A stretch of 64,000 nucleotides of DNA from Cyclobacteriaceae bacterium (GTDB taxonomy: Bacteria > Bacteroidota > Bacteroidia > Cytophagales > Cyclobacteriaceae). Below the pieces are notes generated by a model. The model was not told the DNA's origin. It saw nothing but the letters and a program-made list of their open reading frames with translations, and made no database searches. Position 1 is the first letter of the stretch, and each line of letters starts with the position of its first letter. Where the stretch lies: NCBI GenBank assembly GCA_019638255.1, contig JAHBUD010000001.1, positions 1,426,001 through 1,490,000 of the forward strand, read 5' to 3'. This document shows positions 41,295 through 51,214 of this stretch, piece after piece. A program made the translations under genes and the position numbers.

Positions 41295-42451
41295 TGGATA
41301 TGGACGTGAAGAATTTTGGTGTTCTATTAACCTTCGGCTTTGCCCTGATGCTGACCGCGTGTTCGCAGCAAGAATCCGCACCGGCTGATGCTATCGATAT
41401 TAGTGCGAATCCGCATGTGGATGAGATCATCGTAACCAAAGCTCAGTTTACAACAGGTAACATGAAGCTAGGCTCACTCGAGCAGCAAGCCTTTGAAAAG
41501 CACATACGTACAAACGGGTATATTGATGTGCCCCCTGATCGAAAGGCTTCCATCAATGTAAAGTTTGGAGGTTTTGTTAAGTCGCTCTCCATTTTGCCCG
41601 GGGATAGAATCAAGCAAGGAGCGGTGTTGTTCACACTCGAGAACCCGGAGTACATCCAACTCCAACAGGATTATCTCGAAATAAAAGCCCAACTCACTTA
41701 TTTGCAATCGGATTATGAGCGCCAGAAAGCTCTGGCCAGCGAGAACATCGCATCGCAAAAGAATTACCTGAAGGCTGAATCTGATTTTAGGGTGGCAAAA
41801 GCCAAGCTGGAAGGATTTAAAGAGAAGTTGAGGATGATCAACATCAATACCGAGCGATTGGAGAAAGGAGTGATTGAACCGGTGGTGAACGTCTATTCTC
41901 CCATTAACGGTTTTATCTCCAAAGTGAATATTACCCGCGGCATATTCGTTGCCCCAGCCGATATTGCTGTAGAGATTGTGGACACCGAACACATGCATGT
42001 TGAATTACGGGTGTTTGAAAAAGATGTGGCTGAGATTCGTAAAGGTCAAAAAATTAATTTTCAGGTTACCGGCTCAGCGGTAAAACATACCGGAGAAGTA
42101 TATCTCGTGGGCCGAACGATTGAAAGCGATACACGCACGGTAAACATTCACGGCCATATTCATGAAGAGGAGATGATCACCGATTTGTTGCCGGGTATGT
42201 ATGTGGAAGCAATTATTGATGTGGCGAGTGTGCAGCGACCGGTTCTTCCTTCAGAAGCAGTAGTTTCCCTTGACGATAAGTACTACGTGTTGAAACTTGT
42301 CAACGAAGAGAAGGATGCTTACACCTTTCAACGGATCGAGGTGACTGTTGGTGAGTTCAATAATAAATGGTCGGAGATCATGAATGCAGCCGATTTCAAG
42401 TCGACTGATCGCTTTCTGGTCCGCGGGGGATTTAACCTCATTATTGAGTAG
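41294..42451 (+). CDS. RND efflux periplasmic adaptor (CusB-like) lipoprotein
   Basis: A 385-residue membrane-fusion protein. The N-terminus has a lipobox ending L-T-A-C, followed by SQQESAPADA, so it is likely lipid-anchored. A hairpin of coiled coil (LEIKAQLTYLQSDYERQKAL and KAKLEGFKEKLRMININTER) lies between lipoyl halves (VKFGGFVKSLSILPGDRIKQ and NVYSPINGFISKVNITRGIF). It bridges the inner-membrane pump and outer-membrane channel. The start codon shares one base with the upstream stop. Confidence 0.93.
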   Translation: MDMDVKNFGVLLTFGFALMLTACSQQESAPADAIDISANPHVDEIIVTKAQFTTGNMKLGSLEQQAFEKHIRTNGYIDVPPDRKASINVKFGGFVKSLSILPGDRIKQGAVLFTLENPEYIQLQQDYLEIKAQLTYLQSDYERQKALASENIASQKNYLKAESDFRVAKAKLEGFKEKLRMININTERLEKGVIEPVVNVYSPINGFISKVNITRGIFVAPADIAVEIVDTEHMHVELRVFEKDVAEIRKGQKINFQVTGSAVKHTGEVYLVGRTIESDTRTVNIHGHIHEEEMITDLLPGMYVEAIIDVASVQRPVLPSEAVVSLDDKYYVLKLVNEEKDAYTFQRIEVTVGEFNNKWSEIMNAADFKSTDRFLVRGGFNLIIE

Positions 42452-42594
42452 TTGAATCTTGACGAGGTGTCTCATTCAGAGTTCAAAAAATTCTTTGGGG
42501 TTCCTCCGTGATTGCTTGTGCAACTTTGTGAAATAGCTGCAGCACAGAGTAAGAGTAAAATTGGTGAGTAAGTTGGAATCGGAGGTCTGTTTTT

Positions 42595-43494
42595 TTACAC
42601 TAACTTCTGCTGCTTAATCCTTTCTTTGATGTAGGCTTTGAATTCTGGTGGACCAAGAACAGAAATTTCATCTGCAAGGCCCATCACAAACCGGCCTACT
42701 CCTTTAAAGTGTAAAACCGGTCCGTTGAAGATGTAGCTTTTTATTTCATCACCCTCTTCCTTTTCAAGATAAGGTTGTGACAGCGGAAACTCTTCACGCA
42801 TCAGTACAAAGGCACGTAAACTCAACCGCAACGAAACCCAGATTTCCTTTCGGCCACTGATTCCAAAAATGTCGGTTGATGATTTTTTGTGAAGTTTGGA
42901 AAATTTGTAGGGCTTATCCAGGATAACAACTTCACCAATTCGTTCCAGTTTAAAATACTTACATTGCTTGTCTTTCGTGTCTAGCGCCAACACCGATTGA
43001 AAGCCTTCACCAAACTGGAAAGGCTCTACCAAACGATCCGTTATTTCCTGACTGTTAGCCGAATGGTAGTTTTTAAGAACCACCTGATTCTTTTGGTCCA
43101 CTGCATCGGAAAGTGTACGAAACAACTTTGCTACCCTTAACTTCAAAAATTGCTCGGGCACATCTTTGGCCTCTGAGTGGAAGGCAAGCTTTTTCAACAG
43201 CGTTCCCCGCAACGGATGTCCGCTGGCCCCGCTTTGAATGAGTTGCCGCAGAATGCTTACTTCTTCAAGGGTAAAACGATCCTCTGGGCTTTCACCTTCT
43301 TCACGATGAATGAAATAGCGTCCATGGAAATCCTGATCGATAATGAAGCCAATTTCTTCCAGTAATTTAAAGTAACGGTAAATGGTTCGGCTGGTGGTAT
43401 CCAATTGTTGCGCCAATTGTTCAATAGTTCGGCCGCCTCCCTTCAATAATCCAATAAGTTGAAAGACACGTAATATTTTTGCCTGCGGGATCAT
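42595..43494 (-). CDS. HTH-WYL transcriptional regulator (YafY-like)
   Basis: A 299-residue regulator. The N-terminal HTH is RVFQLIGLLKGGGRTIEQLA and TTSRTIYRYFKLLEEIGFII. The C-terminal half is a WYL domain (around QVVLKNYHSANSQEITDRLV, LALDTKDKQCKYFKLERIGE), degenerate at the W-Y-L triad itself. WYL domains sense ligands such as nucleotides. It lies 10 bp after the TPR kinase stop and forms an operon with it and the patatin-like gene. Confidence 0.88.
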   Translation of the reverse strand: MIPQAKILRVFQLIGLLKGGGRTIEQLAQQLDTTSRTIYRYFKLLEEIGFIIDQDFHGRYFIHREEGESPEDRFTLEEVSILRQLIQSGASGHPLRGTLLKKLAFHSEAKDVPEQFLKLRVAKLFRTLSDAVDQKNQVVLKNYHSANSQEITDRLVEPFQFGEGFQSVLALDTKDKQCKYFKLERIGEVVILDKPYKFSKLHKKSSTDIFGISGRKEIWVSLRLSLRAFVLMREEFPLSQPYLEKEEGDEIKSYIFNGPVLHFKGVGRFVMGLADEISVLGPPEFKAYIKERIKQQKLV

Positions 43495-43504
43495 GCATTA
43501 AAAG

Positions 43505-45436
43505 TTAGTTAACCGGGATATAGACCTCAAAAGTGCTGCCTTCGTTCACTCTGCTTTGTACTTCAATTCGTCCGTTAAGTGCTTCCGCCTGTGTTTTTAC
43601 CAAATACAAACCAAGTCCTTTGCCTTCCACATGATGATGAAAGCGTTGGTAGAGTGAGAATAGCTTATTCTTTAGTTTTTTGAGATCAAGCCCAATACCA
43701 TTATCCGAAACGGCAATACAGAGTGCGTTATCTTTCATGCAGGTGCTTACTATGATTATTGGCTTTCGATCGGGATGTCGATACTTGATTGCATTGCTTA
43801 TTAGGTTGTATAAAATGCTTTCCATGTAAGCCGGAACGGTGTTGCATTTTTTAACTTCAATGGATTCAACGATCTCTGCCTTGGATTCTGTTATTTTTTC
43901 TTTCAATACACCTTTAACCTTTTCAACCTGTTTGTTCAGGTCAATCGTTTCGTAAGCTTGATGAAGTCCTTTCTTTACGTCCAGTATATCGTTCAGATCA
44001 TGAATTACAGTATCAAGTTCTTCAGCTGACGATTTGATTTTCTCCAGAACAACACTATCGCGTGGTAAACTGAAGTGCTCGGTGTTGCCGGCTATACTGG
44101 CCAATCCGAGTAATCGTGCAATGGGTGCACGTAAATTATGGGCAATAATATAGCCGAATTGCTCCAATTGAATATTTTGTTTCATAAGTTCCTGATTGGC
44201 ATGGAGAAGTTCTTTGGTTCTATCTTTAACCTGGGATTCCAGGTCTTGGTTGTATTGGTTCAACACAGCATTGGTTCGTTTGCGTTGTAGACTTATCCGG
44301 TAAACCAGGGTCCCAGCTATTAATATGAACAGGATAGCGATGATAAAGACAACAACGTAGGTGTATTGCTGGCTTAGCTGTAAATCTTTCAGCTCAGCGT
44401 CTTTTTTTAACAATTCATTTTCTTGCTTAATGCGTTCGAGCTCGTAGTTTATTTTCAGGTTTTCAATGTACTGCATCCGGTCTTCACTGAAAATGCTGTC
44501 TTTATACACATTGTATTGTTTGTAATACATGAATGCTTTTTCATAGTCGCTTTTATCCTGATAGATTTCGTAAAGTATTCCGTAAGCCTCACGGGTTTTG
44601 TCTCGATAAAGGTTTTGAGTCGAAAGCTTAATGCTTTGTAACGCATAATTTATGGCTTTGTCGTATTCTTTCTTTCGCTGATATACCCTTGCCAATCCGC
44701 TAAGCGTAAACGTTTTTCCCAATGGACTTTTGCGATCTTCGGCAAGGCTGGAAGAAAGATCATAAAAGTGAATAGCCTCTTCGTATTTACCAATATCAAC
44801 ATAAACTTCCGCAAGGTTATTATAGATATAGCTAAGCCCATAGCCGGGTTGAGGGTATTCCAGTTCACGCTGCATGGCGGCCTTGATGTAGTAAATAGCA
44901 CTATCATACTCACCGGATTTTCCATAACCTCTGCCGATATAGTTTAAAATGTTGGATAATGTGGGAGCATTTACTTTTTCGCCAATTAAACGGGCTTTGT
45001 TCAGGTATTTTTGCGATTCATTAAAATTGCCCATTGAGGAATGAATGTTGCCCAGAGTTGTATAGGCGTCCAACAGTTCGGCAGTATCACGCAGTTGTTC
45101 TGCCAAGGGCAGATTTTGAAGGGTATATTCAATCGCCACCGTGTAGTTGCCTAACCTTCGGTGAATCCTGCGTAAAATTTTGTAAGCATTTTGAATGCCC
45201 GGTTTGTAGTCTTCTTTTTGAGCGAGTTCAAGTGCTTCTTGTCCATAATCGAGTGATTTACGGATGTCGAGGTTGTAATACACTTCTGCTAATGTATTAA
45301 TTGCATTGATACGGGTAATGGCATTTTTACTGACAGCCAGCACTTCTAATTCTGTTACTTTCTGATCTGTATCACGCTGTGCGTTCACCGTGAGCGTCAG
45401 TAACACAAAGAGTATCGGTGCCGCAAGCCGTACCAT
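43505..45436 (-). CDS. TPR-repeat sensor histidine kinase
   Basis: A 643-residue protein with signal peptide MVRLAAPILFVLLTLTVNAQ. Residues about 50-320 are tetratricopeptide repeats (ALELAQKEDYKPGIQNAYKI and related 34-residue units), predicted periplasmic. One helix (TYVVVFIIAILFILIAGTLV) and a coiled coil precede a HisKA with AHNLRAPIARLLGL (phospho-His in AHNLR) and HATPase_c with YNLISNAIKYRHPDRKP, VSDNGIGLDL and GKGLGLYLV. The response partner is not adjacent; the WYL regulator is not a receiver protein. Start overlaps the patatin stop as TAATG. Confidence 0.92.
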   Translation of the reverse strand: MVRLAAPILFVLLTLTVNAQRDTDQKVTELEVLAVSKNAITRINAINTLAEVYYNLDIRKSLDYGQEALELAQKEDYKPGIQNAYKILRRIHRRLGNYTVAIEYTLQNLPLAEQLRDTAELLDAYTTLGNIHSSMGNFNESQKYLNKARLIGEKVNAPTLSNILNYIGRGYGKSGEYDSAIYYIKAAMQRELEYPQPGYGLSYIYNNLAEVYVDIGKYEEAIHFYDLSSSLAEDRKSPLGKTFTLSGLARVYQRKKEYDKAINYALQSIKLSTQNLYRDKTREAYGILYEIYQDKSDYEKAFMYYKQYNVYKDSIFSEDRMQYIENLKINYELERIKQENELLKKDAELKDLQLSQQYTYVVVFIIAILFILIAGTLVYRISLQRKRTNAVLNQYNQDLESQVKDRTKELLHANQELMKQNIQLEQFGYIIAHNLRAPIARLLGLASIAGNTEHFSLPRDSVVLEKIKSSAEELDTVIHDLNDILDVKKGLHQAYETIDLNKQVEKVKGVLKEKITESKAEIVESIEVKKCNTVPAYMESILYNLISNAIKYRHPDRKPIIIVSTCMKDNALCIAVSDNGIGLDLKKLKNKLFSLYQRFHHHVEGKGLGLYLVKTQAEALNGRIEVQSRVNEGSTFEVYIPVN

Positions 45437-47712
45437 TAATCAAGTAACTTTTTTAGTTTCTGAAGCTCGGCCAGGTTGGCTGGAGAGTTAATGTTTTCCA
45501 CGATGCCATACTTTTCGCGTGTAGTTAAACGCCAGCTTAGCGAAGCCCTTGCATTGTTTTGCCTGAGGCTGTCCATTTGGCTTAAGATCGGAGCATAGCT
45601 TTCAACCTGATATTGCAGGTCAATTCTTTCAATAGGCTTGGGGAACCATGTTTTTGCAAAGCCCACATACGTGTCATTTCCGATATCCTGGAAGTTTTCA
45701 AAGTTATTGTACACTGTGCTGATGGGTTGTGTAAGGGCGTCCAGTATTGATTGACTTTTGCGTTCAGCAATCTGACCCAACTTTGGAGAATCGCGGATGG
45801 ATAGAATAATGACACCCGAAGTATTTTCAGCAATCCATTCTTTAAAGGCATATAGAAATCTCACCGCATCCGAAATCCCAAAGTTATCGGATATGCCGGC
45901 ATCCATAATTTGAATGCCCGGCTCAGTGGGCAATGTTGTATTGGGTGTGATGTAAGGGAAGGTTGCACTCATACGCAGCGCAGAGAGGAAGCGCAAATTT
46001 TCAGCGCCCTGATTTTTAAAAAGCAGTTGATAATCGATACCGCCTAACTTCGAAAGTTCATAATCGGGGGAACTGATAATGGCAGAGTTCAGATAAGATA
46101 CTCCTTGCGCAGAAATGTATAACTTCCTGCCATCGTTGATAATGGTAGGTGATAAAACAACCATGGGAACGATGGCTTGTTGTTCCGGTTCCCAATAAGC
46201 CTTAACCGGCTTATCCATAAGTCCTTCTGTAATCACATCAAGTTGCTCTTCGAAGGTGTACCCTCTGTCGCGCAGGTAATAATTGCCGGCATATTCAAAT
46301 TTCGAAAAGCCTACAAACAAGTCGTTGGCAAGCAGACTGAAAATAAGGGGATTGAGGTTGTCGGCCGAAAGACTATTTCGATGTTTTTCTGAATACAGGT
46401 TAATGGCTTCACCCTGTTTGGCCCTGAGCTTCAATTCACGAAAAAAACTTGCGCCAATCAAGCCACCGGAGGCACCTGAAATCATGATGCTTTTATCCAT
46501 AAGCCTTCCGCTCGTAAGGCTATCGGCAACCTGCAGGGCATTGAGTGTCCAGAGCGCAGCACGTTTTCCGCCTCCACTTACACAAAGAAATACCATTTTT
46601 GGTTTTTCGTCCGGGAACTTTTGCCGCCAGTTTTCGAGCATCTGGAGAGTTTCTATCCGATCGGCCTTAAGCGTTGAGCTGTCGTGAAGCGCCTTGATAT
46701 TTTCGTTTGAATATTGAGCCGGTTGCGTTTGATAATTCAGTCCGAAGGCTTCGTAACGTTTCGAAAAAAAATCTTTACCGGCCAGGTAATTCAACGCTAA
46801 AAAAACCACAATGGCCATGGAGGCGGACCACCCACCAAACCAGTAACTGAATGCACCGGAGATCATCACGAAAATGGTGAGGAAAATTATAGAGGTTGCT
46901 GCTGCAGGCACCTGAAAGGACGGATAGTCTTTGAACAACCCGAGTACCAGCACAAGGCCAACAATAAATAATTGAATGATAACGAGGTTAAGATGATTTT
47001 GGTCGAACACCTGGATGATCGTACTTCGGTCATAAAATCCGCTATCGTCAACTTTCTTTATGCGAAAATCATAATCGAGATAATAATCAACACGTACTTG
47101 CCGCTTTCGCGCGATGTCGAGTTTTTTCATGGCGCTGGCGCGTGTTACCTGTACGTTTTGTTTGATTTTCTCATCAATGCGGCATACCACGTACCGGAAG
47201 ATATCTTTGTTGGTAAGCCAGAAGTAGATAAAGAAGACCAACGTCATCAACAGAAAACCTACCAGTAATCCGGATAGATTCCAGACAAGCTGCCCACCGG
47301 AACTGTATTGGTTATCGAGTTGAAAGCTGAGGATATAAAATATATACAAAACCAGGAACATCAATGGAATAACACTGTTGTTCAATGCAAACTTGGTAAA
47401 GGGCCGCGACAGCGCACCTACAAAGGAAAACCGGTGACCATCGGAAATATAGCCTGTGATGTGAAAGGCAACGGTAAAGGTGGCGAGGGAAATGCCAATG
47501 ATGAAAAAGCTGGTGAAGTTTACTTTATTGAGGTATTCGGGGTCGAGAAAAAGATAAGGAATGCCCAGGTATTGCCCAAAGTTGCCCGTAATCATGGCAA
47601 ACAGGATAATCCAGCATAGAATGAGTACGTGGTTTCTTCTTAAGTTGTTAAATAGCAACTGAAAAGGGAACGAATACCAAAGGGCAATAAAAAAGTGATA
47701 TAGTCTACGCAT
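45436..47712 (-). CDS. Patatin-like phospholipase with N-terminal membrane domain
   Basis: A 758-residue protein. The first 330 residues hold about seven membrane helices (HVLILCWIILFAMITGNFGQ; FFIIGISLATFTVAFHITGY; VIPLMFLVLYIFYILSF; VWNLSGLLVGFLLMTLVFFI; NLVIIQLFIVGLVLVLGLF; IIFLTIFVMISGAFSYWFGG). The C-terminal patatin domain has the oxyanion loop FLCVSGGGKRAALW, nucleophile elbow G-A-S-G-G and the D-A-G dyad segment (QIMDAGISDNFGI). It should act as a lipid acyl-hydrolase on the cytoplasmic face of the inner membrane. The large membrane part is uncommon in patatins. First gene of the minus-strand operon. Confidence 0.9.
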   Translation of the reverse strand: MRRLYHFFIALWYSFPFQLLFNNLRRNHVLILCWIILFAMITGNFGQYLGIPYLFLDPEYLNKVNFTSFFIIGISLATFTVAFHITGYISDGHRFSFVGALSRPFTKFALNNSVIPLMFLVLYIFYILSFQLDNQYSSGGQLVWNLSGLLVGFLLMTLVFFIYFWLTNKDIFRYVVCRIDEKIKQNVQVTRASAMKKLDIARKRQVRVDYYLDYDFRIKKVDDSGFYDRSTIIQVFDQNHLNLVIIQLFIVGLVLVLGLFKDYPSFQVPAAATSIIFLTIFVMISGAFSYWFGGWSASMAIVVFLALNYLAGKDFFSKRYEAFGLNYQTQPAQYSNENIKALHDSSTLKADRIETLQMLENWRQKFPDEKPKMVFLCVSGGGKRAALWTLNALQVADSLTSGRLMDKSIMISGASGGLIGASFFRELKLRAKQGEAINLYSEKHRNSLSADNLNPLIFSLLANDLFVGFSKFEYAGNYYLRDRGYTFEEQLDVITEGLMDKPVKAYWEPEQQAIVPMVVLSPTIINDGRKLYISAQGVSYLNSAIISSPDYELSKLGGIDYQLLFKNQGAENLRFLSALRMSATFPYITPNTTLPTEPGIQIMDAGISDNFGISDAVRFLYAFKEWIAENTSGVIILSIRDSPKLGQIAERKSQSILDALTQPISTVYNNFENFQDIGNDTYVGFAKTWFPKPIERIDLQYQVESYAPILSQMDSLRQNNARASLSWRLTTREKYGIVENINSPANLAELQKLKKLLD

Positions 47713-47827
47713 TGGGTCTTTGCGACTTTCGTCACAACCTACTTCTTTACAAGATAAAAAAAGGTATAACAGACAGAAATTGTCAATCTATTTTTCTTTT
47801 TTGCCGTCATTCGCGTAATTCAAAACC

Positions 47828-50800
47828 GTGGCAGAAAAACCCTTAGTTATATACAGAAGCTCAGCCGGAAGCGGCAAAACGCGTACGCTGGCGAAAGAAT
47901 ACCTGAAACTGGCTTTAAAGCATCGTTCCGGCTATTTCAGGCATGTGCTCGCGGTAACCTTTACCAACAAAGCCACGCAGGAAATGAAGGAGCGCATCGT
48001 GCGCTACCTGAATGATTTCATTGATGGCCGTGAAAATTCACTTGAAAATGAGTTGAAGCGCGAATTGGGCCAAAGCGATAGTGAGTTCAAAGAGAACTGC
48101 AATGAGTTGCGCGCGCAAATCCTGCATCAGTATTCCCAGTTTTCCATCAGCACCATCGATGCATTTTTTCAAAAAGTGATTCGTTCGTTTACACGCGAAG
48201 CAGGGCTTTCAGGTGATTATCGGCTGGAAGTTGAGAATGAGGCGGTGCTGGAGGAAGTGGTGAACAACCTGATTGATGACATTGGCGAGGATAAGGACCT
48301 GAAACGCTGGATGGTGGACTTTGCCACAAAGAACCTGGAGAGTGACAAGCCGTGGGATGTGCGCAGGGGGTTGATCGATTTTTCGAAGGAAATTCTTCGG
48401 GATGATTTTAAACTGATTGAGAAGGAGTTTACTAAGAAAACCAGTGATAAGAAATTTTTAAATGGTCTATTGGATCAGTTTAAAGCCATCCGGCATTCCT
48501 TTATAAGTACAATTAAGAAAAAGGCTGCGGAAGGATTTCAGCTTATCGTAGATAGTGGATTTGATGTTACCGACTTCAAATATCAGGGTGGTGCAGGGTA
48601 TAAGTTTTTTAAAGATAAGATCGACTTGACCCGGATCAAGGATTTTAAGGAACCGGGTGTTCAGGTAGCAGAATACTTGACAGATGCCGCAAACTGGCCT
48701 GCACCAAAGTCGAACAGGAAAAATGAGCTATTCAAGCTAGCATCGTCACACCTGCTTCCTTTGCGTGACGAAATTCTCAACTATCGTGAACAGAATTACG
48801 CACGTGCACTGTCGGCTGAAGTGGTGTTAGAAAATTTCTATGCCTTCGGACTTATAGCAGACATTTCCAAAAAGCTTCAAGAGTACAAAGCAGAAAACAA
48901 CATGATGTTGTTGGCCGATGCACCACAGTTTTTACAAGAGCTTATTGGCGACAGCGATGCACCGTTTATTTATGAGAAGACCGGTTCATTCTTTAAAAAT
49001 TACCTGATCGATGAGTTTCAGGATACGTCCAATTTACAATGGCGAAACTTTGTTCCACTCATCAATGAAAGTTTAAGCAGCAACAACCGGAATGTGATTG
49101 TGGGTGATGTGAAGCAGGCCATTTACCGCTGGCGTGGAGGCGACCTTACCTTGTTGCAGGAAAGGCTGGAGCAGCAGATAGGTGAAGATCGTGTGGCCCA
49201 TGTTAATCTTTCAGATAACTACCGGAGTGCGGCCAATATTATTTCTTTTAACAATCAACTGTTTAAAACGGCCTCCCAATTTGTTTCGCAGGAAACCGGA
49301 ACGGCTCTTGCCCAAAGTGCTTATGAGGATGTGGATCAACAGATAAAAAGAGAACACAAGGGCCTGGTGGATATTCAATTTATTGAGAATGAAAAGGAAC
49401 TGAAGTGGAAGGAGCAGGCGAAGGAACAGTTGGTGAGAACATTGGAAGAATGGCAGGAAGCCGGAGTGAAATTAAAGGATATTGCCATTTTAGTCCGCAC
49501 CAATGCGGATGGTCAGGAGTTGGTAGCGCATCTGTTAAAGTATAAAAACTCGGAAGAAGCCAAGTCAACGTGTAAGTATGATGTGATCTCCAATGAATCG
49601 TTGCGCATTGACGGTGCAGCATCTGTAAACCTCGTGTTGGCAGCTATGCGCTACCTCAACAACCACCTGGATGTGGTGGCGCGTGCCGAGTTGGCGTATG
49701 AGTTTGTACGCATCCATCAATCGGGTATGGCGTTATCGGATGTTTTTTCCGTAACAAACGAAGCTGTTTTTGAAAGCTTTCTTCCGCAGGAGTTCACCCA
49801 ACAAAAACTATCGCTACGGAAACTCCCGCTTTTTGAAATGACGGAAATGCTGATTCGTATTTTCCGTCTTTCCGATCAGGAGAAAGAGCTGGCCTATCTG
49901 CAGGCCTTTCAGGATATTGTTTTGAATTTTTATTCACGCGAGCGAAATGATTTGCAGGCGTTCCTGGAATGGTGGGAAGAAAACAAAGATTCTGATAAAA
50001 CTTCGGTCAAGACTTCCGGGTCAATTGATGCGGCTGAGATTCTGACCATCCACAAATCAAAAGGTCTTCAATTCAAGTATGTAATTATTCCGTTTTGTTC
50101 GTGGACGCTGGATCATCAGGGCTTTAAACAACCCAACTTGTGGGTACAGGCGGATACGCCCATGTTTAAAGATGCAGGTTACCTGTCAGTGAAATACAGT
50201 AAAACACTTACCGACACAGTTTTTGATTCGTACTATCATCAGGAGCGCACACAAATATTTCTTGACAATGTAAACATCCTGTACGTAGCGCTTACCCGTG
50301 CTGAATTGGGGATGAAGATTTTTGCCCCATCCGGAAAGCTGACGAGAATATCCGATGTAAGTGATTTGCTTCAGCACTGTATTATTACCAATAATCAGCT
50401 TACCGCGAATTGGGACAAAGCATCACTGCGCTGGAAAGTTGGATCGCTTGAACCTGTTTCAACAGTAAGCGATGCGAATCATGAAGAGATAACACCCATT
50501 TCGCTCAAGCACTATCCCGTATCGCGTTGGCGTGATAAGCTGGTCATCCGGCAGGCAGGAAAAACCTATTTCGATTCCGACAAGGAGGAGAAGGTGAAGT
50601 ATGGCATTCACCTACACAGTGTATTGTCGTACATCAAGACCAAAGGCGATGTGGATGCTGCATTACAACGGGCTGTGCAGGAAGGATTACTCACTACAGC
50701 AGAAATAGGACCGGTTAAGGTTGAATTGGAAGAATTGTTTAAGGCTCCGCTTGTTTCTTCATGGTTTGATGAAGGATGGGAGGTACGTACAGAGGTACCA

Positions 50801-51070
50801 GTAATTTTACCAGGTGGAGAAGAGAGTCGCTTTGACAGGTTGTTGCTAAACGATAACAAGGCTGTTGTTATTGATTTTAAAACGGGTGCTCCGTCAAATG
50901 CGAATCATCATCAGGTGTTGGCTTACATGGATATTTTGAGGAACATGAATTTTACTGTGGTGGAAGGGTACGTGTTGTATGTGCGCACGGGTGAAGTGGT
51001 GGAGGTTAAGGCTGGGAAAGTGAAAACCGTGAAGAAGAAGGATGATAATCAGTTGGAACTTGGGTTGTGA
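47828..51070 (+). CDS. AddA/RecB-like UvrD helicase-nuclease
   Basis: A 1080-residue protein starting with GTG at 47828. Motifs: Walker A SSAGSGKT near residue 10, helicase motifs around YLIDEFQDTSNLQWRNF, GDVKQAIYRWRGGD and the late ILTIHKSKGLQFKYVIIPF and LYVALTRAE. The C-terminus has the PD-(D/E)xK nuclease core (DRLLLNDNKAVVIDFKTG), conserved His near HLHSVLSYI upstream. It processes double-strand breaks together with the AddB-like protein encoded next. Divergent from the patatin gene, 115 bp apart. Confidence 0.92.
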   Translation: MAEKPLVIYRSSAGSGKTRTLAKEYLKLALKHRSGYFRHVLAVTFTNKATQEMKERIVRYLNDFIDGRENSLENELKRELGQSDSEFKENCNELRAQILHQYSQFSISTIDAFFQKVIRSFTREAGLSGDYRLEVENEAVLEEVVNNLIDDIGEDKDLKRWMVDFATKNLESDKPWDVRRGLIDFSKEILRDDFKLIEKEFTKKTSDKKFLNGLLDQFKAIRHSFISTIKKKAAEGFQLIVDSGFDVTDFKYQGGAGYKFFKDKIDLTRIKDFKEPGVQVAEYLTDAANWPAPKSNRKNELFKLASSHLLPLRDEILNYREQNYARALSAEVVLENFYAFGLIADISKKLQEYKAENNMMLLADAPQFLQELIGDSDAPFIYEKTGSFFKNYLIDEFQDTSNLQWRNFVPLINESLSSNNRNVIVGDVKQAIYRWRGGDLTLLQERLEQQIGEDRVAHVNLSDNYRSAANIISFNNQLFKTASQFVSQETGTALAQSAYEDVDQQIKREHKGLVDIQFIENEKELKWKEQAKEQLVRTLEEWQEAGVKLKDIAILVRTNADGQELVAHLLKYKNSEEAKSTCKYDVISNESLRIDGAASVNLVLAAMRYLNNHLDVVARAELAYEFVRIHQSGMALSDVFSVTNEAVFESFLPQEFTQQKLSLRKLPLFEMTEMLIRIFRLSDQEKELAYLQAFQDIVLNFYSRERNDLQAFLEWWEENKDSDKTSVKTSGSIDAAEILTIHKSKGLQFKYVIIPFCSWTLDHQGFKQPNLWVQADTPMFKDAGYLSVKYSKTLTDTVFDSYYHQERTQIFLDNVNILYVALTRAELGMKIFAPSGKLTRISDVSDLLQHCIITNNQLTANWDKASLRWKVGSLEPVSTVSDANHEEITPISLKHYPVSRWRDKLVIRQAGKTYFDSDKEEKVKYGIHLHSVLSYIKTKGDVDAALQRAVQEGLLTTAEIGPVKVELEELFKAPLVSSWFDEGWEVRTEVPVILPGGEESRFDRLLLNDNKAVVIDFKTGAPSNANHHQVLAYMDILRNMNFTVVEGYVLYVRTGEVVEVKAGKVKTVKKKDDNQLELGL

Positions 51071-51073
51071 TGG

Positions 51074-51150
51074 TTGAACCACATAGGCACATAGAGCCAC
51101 ATAGAAATTTTACTTCAAAACTATGTGTCCTATGTTTCTATGTGGTTCAA
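51074..51150. repeat. Long palindrome with CACATAG units between addA- and addB-like genes
   Basis: TTGAACCACATAG (51074-51086) is the exact reverse complement of CTATGTGGTTCAA (51138-51150). Both arms carry further CACATAG/CATAG units (51088-51094, 51098-51104 on the left; 51121-51127 on the right), giving an almost continuous stem of about 30 bp around a 16-nt loop. It is of the REP-like type seen between Bacteroidota genes and could attenuate or stabilise the transcript between the two nuclease subunits. Confidence 0.75.
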
Positions 51151-51214
51151 GTAGCTCAATTCTATAACACGCAATTGATGGATTTTTAAGAATTCAATCT
51201 GATAGAAAATTAAT

